Positions 61,484 through 64,000 of a stretch of DNA of 64,000 nucleotides are shown here, piece by piece. Numbering within the stretch: position 1 is the stretch's first letter; the number at the start of each line of letters is the position of its first letter. Under the pieces are notes generated by a model. That model was not told the origin of the DNA, did no database searches, and saw only the letters and a program-made list of their open reading frames with translations. Source of the DNA: Hyphococcus sp. (GTDB lineage Bacteria; Pseudomonadota; Alphaproteobacteria; Caulobacterales; Parvularculaceae); the NCBI GenBank assembly GCA_021776335.1, contig JAJFGB010000007.1:62001-126000 (forward strand), given 5' to 3'. Made by a program: the position numbers and the translations under genes.

Positions 61484-61948
61484 CTAGGCAACACGCTTTT
61501 TCCCTGTCGCGCGTTTTTTCGATTTGGTCTTCTTTTTAGCCGCTGTTGTGCCAAGACCAATTTTCTTTGCCAGCTGTGAACGGCGCTTGGCGTAATTCGG
61601 GGCCACAAGCGGATAATCGGCCGGCAGTCCCCATTTGCGTTTATAATCTTCCGGCGACAAATCATAATGCGTGCGCAAATAGCGCTTGAGCATTTTCAGT
61701 TTCTGCCCGTCTTCAAGGCATATGATGTAGTCTGGCGTGATCGATTTGCTGATCGCAACGGCGGGCTCCCGATTTCCCCCATAGGCCGGATCGCCACCTG
61801 CCAGACCGGCGACCGCAGCATGGACAGTCTGCAACAGGTCAGGCAGTTCCCCAGCCTTTAGCGTATTGTTTGCAACATAGGCGGCAACAATTTCGCTGGC
61901 GAGGTGAATAGTGTCGATTTGTTCGATTGAGTCTGATTTGGATGTCAT
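61484..61948 (-). CDS. mucR: MucR/Ros family transcriptional regulator
   Basis: A 154-residue zinc-finger-type regulator. The signature region is DYIICLEDGQKLKMLKRYLRT-like, continuing HYDLSPEDYKRKWGLPADYPLVAPNYAKRRS (~75-125), and the tail is Lys-rich. MucR proteins bind AT-rich DNA, silence acquired genes and control exopolysaccharide, motility and symbiosis or virulence genes. The AT-rich upstream gap contains palindromes that fit autoregulation. Being adjacent to a quorum-sensing locus, it may tie into that control (inference). Confidence 0.92.
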   Translation of the reverse strand: MTSKSDSIEQIDTIHLASEIVAAYVANNTLKAGELPDLLQTVHAAVAGLAGGDPAYGGNREPAVAISKSITPDYIICLEDGQKLKMLKRYLRTHYDLSPEDYKRKWGLPADYPLVAPNYAKRRSQLAKKIGLGTTAAKKKTKSKKRATGKKRVA

Positions 61949-62386
61949 GAATAAATTACCTTGTAGTCTCCCCGCTTATACTCGTTATACGATAAATTTG
62001 TACGTACAATGTTGTCAATATATAACAACAGAAAATCGTATACACACAAAATAGTCTCTTGATATCAGTAGTTTAAAGAATCGCGTGAGACGTGTTACGA
62101 TTCTTGCCTGTGGAAAAGTACTATTTTTCAATTCGGCCGGCAATCCAGTAAAGCGTTAAATGTGACTTGGAAATACCTAGATATCACTAGACCGTCCAAA
62201 TGGTGCCCAGGAGAGGACTTGCGCCTAGCGAATAGCCTTTTGATGTCAATGCTCTAAAAAATTTCGAATCACAAGACGTACCGACAAAAATACCGCCGCC
62301 GCGATTTTCAGGGGCGGTTTGGGTGCTGATGGATGCCTATGGACTGATTGGGATAGTATAGCGTCATTACGGGGGAGGGCACAAAT
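61949..62386. other. AT-rich intergenic region upstream of mucR with several palindromes
   Basis: No gene is supported. TTGTACGTACAA (61998-62009) is a perfect 12-bp palindrome. TGTTGT and ACAACA flank it to the right around an AT core. AAGAATCG (62076-62083) pairs with CGATTCTT (62098-62105). The mucR promoter should lie here. The region also marks the border between the core-like genes and the restriction segment. Confidence 0.5.
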
Positions 62387-63680
62387 TCATTTTCGCCTAG
62401 TTTTAATGGGAAACTCCGCTGCGCCGGGAGTCGAAGCGAATTGTGATTGAAGCTGCTTTTCGTCGCCTAGAAAGAATTCCCCGCCCTGGCTCTCAAAGCG
62501 ATGTTTGAAATTCTCCTTTAGGTAGTCTTCCGCGTTTTTGGCAGAATCACCTTTCGCATAACTCGTTGACCTAAGCCATATTTCCCATCTGTGTTCGGCT
62601 TTGGGGGGGGATGCCCGAATTGAGATCGAGGCAGCGGCGATTAACATCATTAGAATATCCGACTTTCACGAGCGCTTTTCGGATAACTGCATGTTTATCA
62701 CGGCCAAGGAACGCAGCAACGTCTCCGTTGTATCGCATCATATAGAGCCAATGTTCCCCATCTTCGTAAACGCTTTTTCTACTTCCAAAACTGGGCGTAA
62801 TGCCACTCGATGGTTGGAACACTTTCTCGAACCTAATCTCTTCTGTGTCTTGCTCCGCGACCGTTGGCTCGCCCCAGACATTCACTTCGGTGACTGGCAA
62901 CTGTAGAATTGCAGTGACTTCATTGGGAGAAAGCTTTGCCTGTTCCCGTCCCATGAAGCGTGCCCGCTTAGGATCATAGGTCTCTGGCAATAGGTGATAA
63001 ACCTCAATGCGTCTTTCAATTCTCCACGCGCGTCGCACGGGGAGTGCGTGGGTCCATTTTTCTTCCCACCCTTTACTGACCTTTCGCTGTCGCCCCTCAT
63101 CGGAGCACTTGTCAACATCGCGAATGGTTTCCAGATCAATTTGCAAGAATCCAAGAAGCTGGCGCCTATTTAGGCTGTCAGTTTCGGGACTCTCTGCACC
63201 ATATATCAGGAATAGATCGCCAGCAGTTGCATTTTCGGCAAACCAGTTTCGCTCAGTTTCCTTAGTCCAGCCGATGTAGCCGTCTGTTGAGGGATCAAAA
63301 CCGTAAAATGCCCGGAGCCATATGCCTGGAACACGCTCTGTTGCTACGCTTGGCGCTGGTTTCCGACTTTCCCCCGCATCTTGGCTTTCGCTGTTTCGAA
63401 AGTCCGAATAAAATCCAGTAAGAGCACTACGTAAGTGCGCAAGGCCTTCGTATATATTTTCCGTATCGAAAACTATTTTCGAAGGATTCGGGCGATTCAA
63501 ACGTTTGTCGGCTTTCGTATACTCTAGATCGCGTAATATATGCTCGAAACCGTCACGATCGAAATGCTCGTCAAGGTCGCCGTAAGCACCTTCAATACGC
63601 CGTGCTTGAGATAATTGAGTCGATACAGTTTTTTGTTCAAAATTTGATCGCAACCAATTTTCGTACTTATCTTTCTGCAT
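62387..63680 (-). pseudogene. T5orf172 (GIY-YIG-like) domain protein gene with a frameshift at an 8-C run
   Basis: Read from 63680, the first frame gives ~365 residues of a helical/unknown N-terminal region, then the start of a T5orf172 domain (EHWLYMMRY, KALVKVGYSNDVNRRCLDLN, SGIPP). At eight consecutive C (62603-62610 on the plus strand as G) the frame turns into a premature stop at 62571. Dropping one C leads on into the overlapping frame that ends at 62387 and restores PPKAEHRWEIWLRS ... AEDYLKENFKHRFESQGGEFF, the domain's second half. It may be a true pseudogene, a phase-variable tract or a sequence error. It lies 22 bp after the hsdR stop on the same strand. Confidence 0.75.
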
Positions 63681-63702
63681 CGCTTAATCCTGTAGCTGAT
63701 TA

Positions 63703-64000
63703 TTAAGCCGAGATACCTCTTGGCGTATCTTCTTCGGATATTCCGACGCCCGCATTATTGTTTATGCGACGTACAAGCCTAACAATTTTTGCGCTTTCTT
63801 CGTCATCAAATAGGCCAGATAGGCCCTCATGATTGATATGTGTGAAAGGCGTATCGAACATTGCTTTAGGCTCCATCGTTCCATTCTTAACGAGATAATC
63901 GATCACTTGGTCAAGGAAAGTGATCTGATCTGGGTGCAATGGTGCTCCGGATAGAAATTCTGCAAAAGCTTCCTTTGCCGCCTTGCGACTTAAACCGACC
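63703..64000 (-). CDS. hsdR: Type I restriction endonuclease HsdR, C-terminal end (5' part outside window)
   Basis: The frame is open to the right edge. The ~98 visible residues (FAEFLSGAPLHPDQITFLDQ, VIDYLVKNGTMEPKAMFDTPF, GLSGLFDDEESAKIVRLVRRIN) match the C-terminal helical domain of HsdR (EcoEI_R_C type), which anchors the motor-nuclease to the methylase. The nuclease and helicase domains lie outside the window. The rest of the hsd operon presumably continues to the right. Confidence 0.82.
   Translation of the reverse strand, partial: VGLSRKAAKEAFAEFLSGAPLHPDQITFLDQVIDYLVKNGTMEPKAMFDTPFTHINHEGLSGLFDDEESAKIVRLVRRINNNAGVGISEEDTPRGISA

Noticed and set aside
1-64000. CRISPR array, insertion sequence or integrase
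   Set aside because: No regularly spaced repeats, transposase or integrase motifs were seen. The mobile-element evidence is limited to the VapE-like fragment and the restriction edge.

Overview
The window is a stretch of alphaproteobacterial chromosome at medium GC. Three things point to this class: the order ptsN-hpf-rpoN-lptB-lptA-lptC-rnd, a DUF1150 protein and a TIGR02301-like secreted protein next to a Nudix gene, and a MucR/Ros regulator. Genus cannot be read from the sequence. A caulobacter-, hyphomonad- or parvularcula-like marine or environmental bacterium would fit. I found no rRNA, tRNA or CRISPR array.

Layout. 1-8.6 kb holds a cut 2OG-Fe(II) oxygenase, a membrane protein, a threonine dehydratase, and then the leftward nitrogen/sigma-54/LPS-export block. 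8.7-17.5 kb is housekeeping: a FabH-like synthase, tag, MAPEG, ygfZ, a dihydroorotase-family amidohydrolase, Nudix, SRAP, gamma carbonic anhydrase and maleylacetoacetate isomerase. 17.5-27.2 kb has a VapE-like remnant and a tyrosine-degradation gene (hppD) followed by its probable MarR repressor, with a 22-bp palindrome upstream. It continues with a small redox operon (MarR, ABM monooxygenase, cytochrome b561, and a membrane/CDGSH/ferredoxin fusion) and a CadC-like regulator. 27.3-31.5 kb holds a 29-residue membrane peptide, a methyltransferase, cutA and the queC-queE-queD genes.

31.5-38.3 kb is a leftward MoxR-DUF58-DUF4159-vWA/GATase cluster. It is followed by sppA, DUF1285, NudL, a CCA-adding-type nucleotidyltransferase and an acyl-CoA synthetase. 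44.8-51.3 kb carries a GAF-histidine kinase/NarL pair and an RND efflux pump with its adaptor. 51.9-58.0 kb is a second MoxR operon of different design: DUF4129-DUF4350-MoxR-DUF58-SpoIIM-RDD, with most genes overlapping. The window therefore holds two complete MoxR/DUF58 machines about 14 kb apart.

58.9-61.4 kb is a complete quorum-sensing locus: a LuxR receptor, a convergent LuxI synthase, and a perfect 16-bp lux-box-like palindrome between luxI and a divergent gene of unknown family. The right end (61.5-64 kb) has mucR, an AT-rich gap, a GIY-YIG (T5orf172) gene broken at a run of eight C, and the 3' end of a type I restriction hsdR. It looks like the edge of a defence or accessory island.

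Most promising for new biology are the quorum-sensing locus with its unknown divergent gene, the paired MoxR systems, the CDGSH fusion operon and the frameshifted GIY-YIG gene beside hsdR. Family names were recognised by eye from translated motifs; no database search was run.
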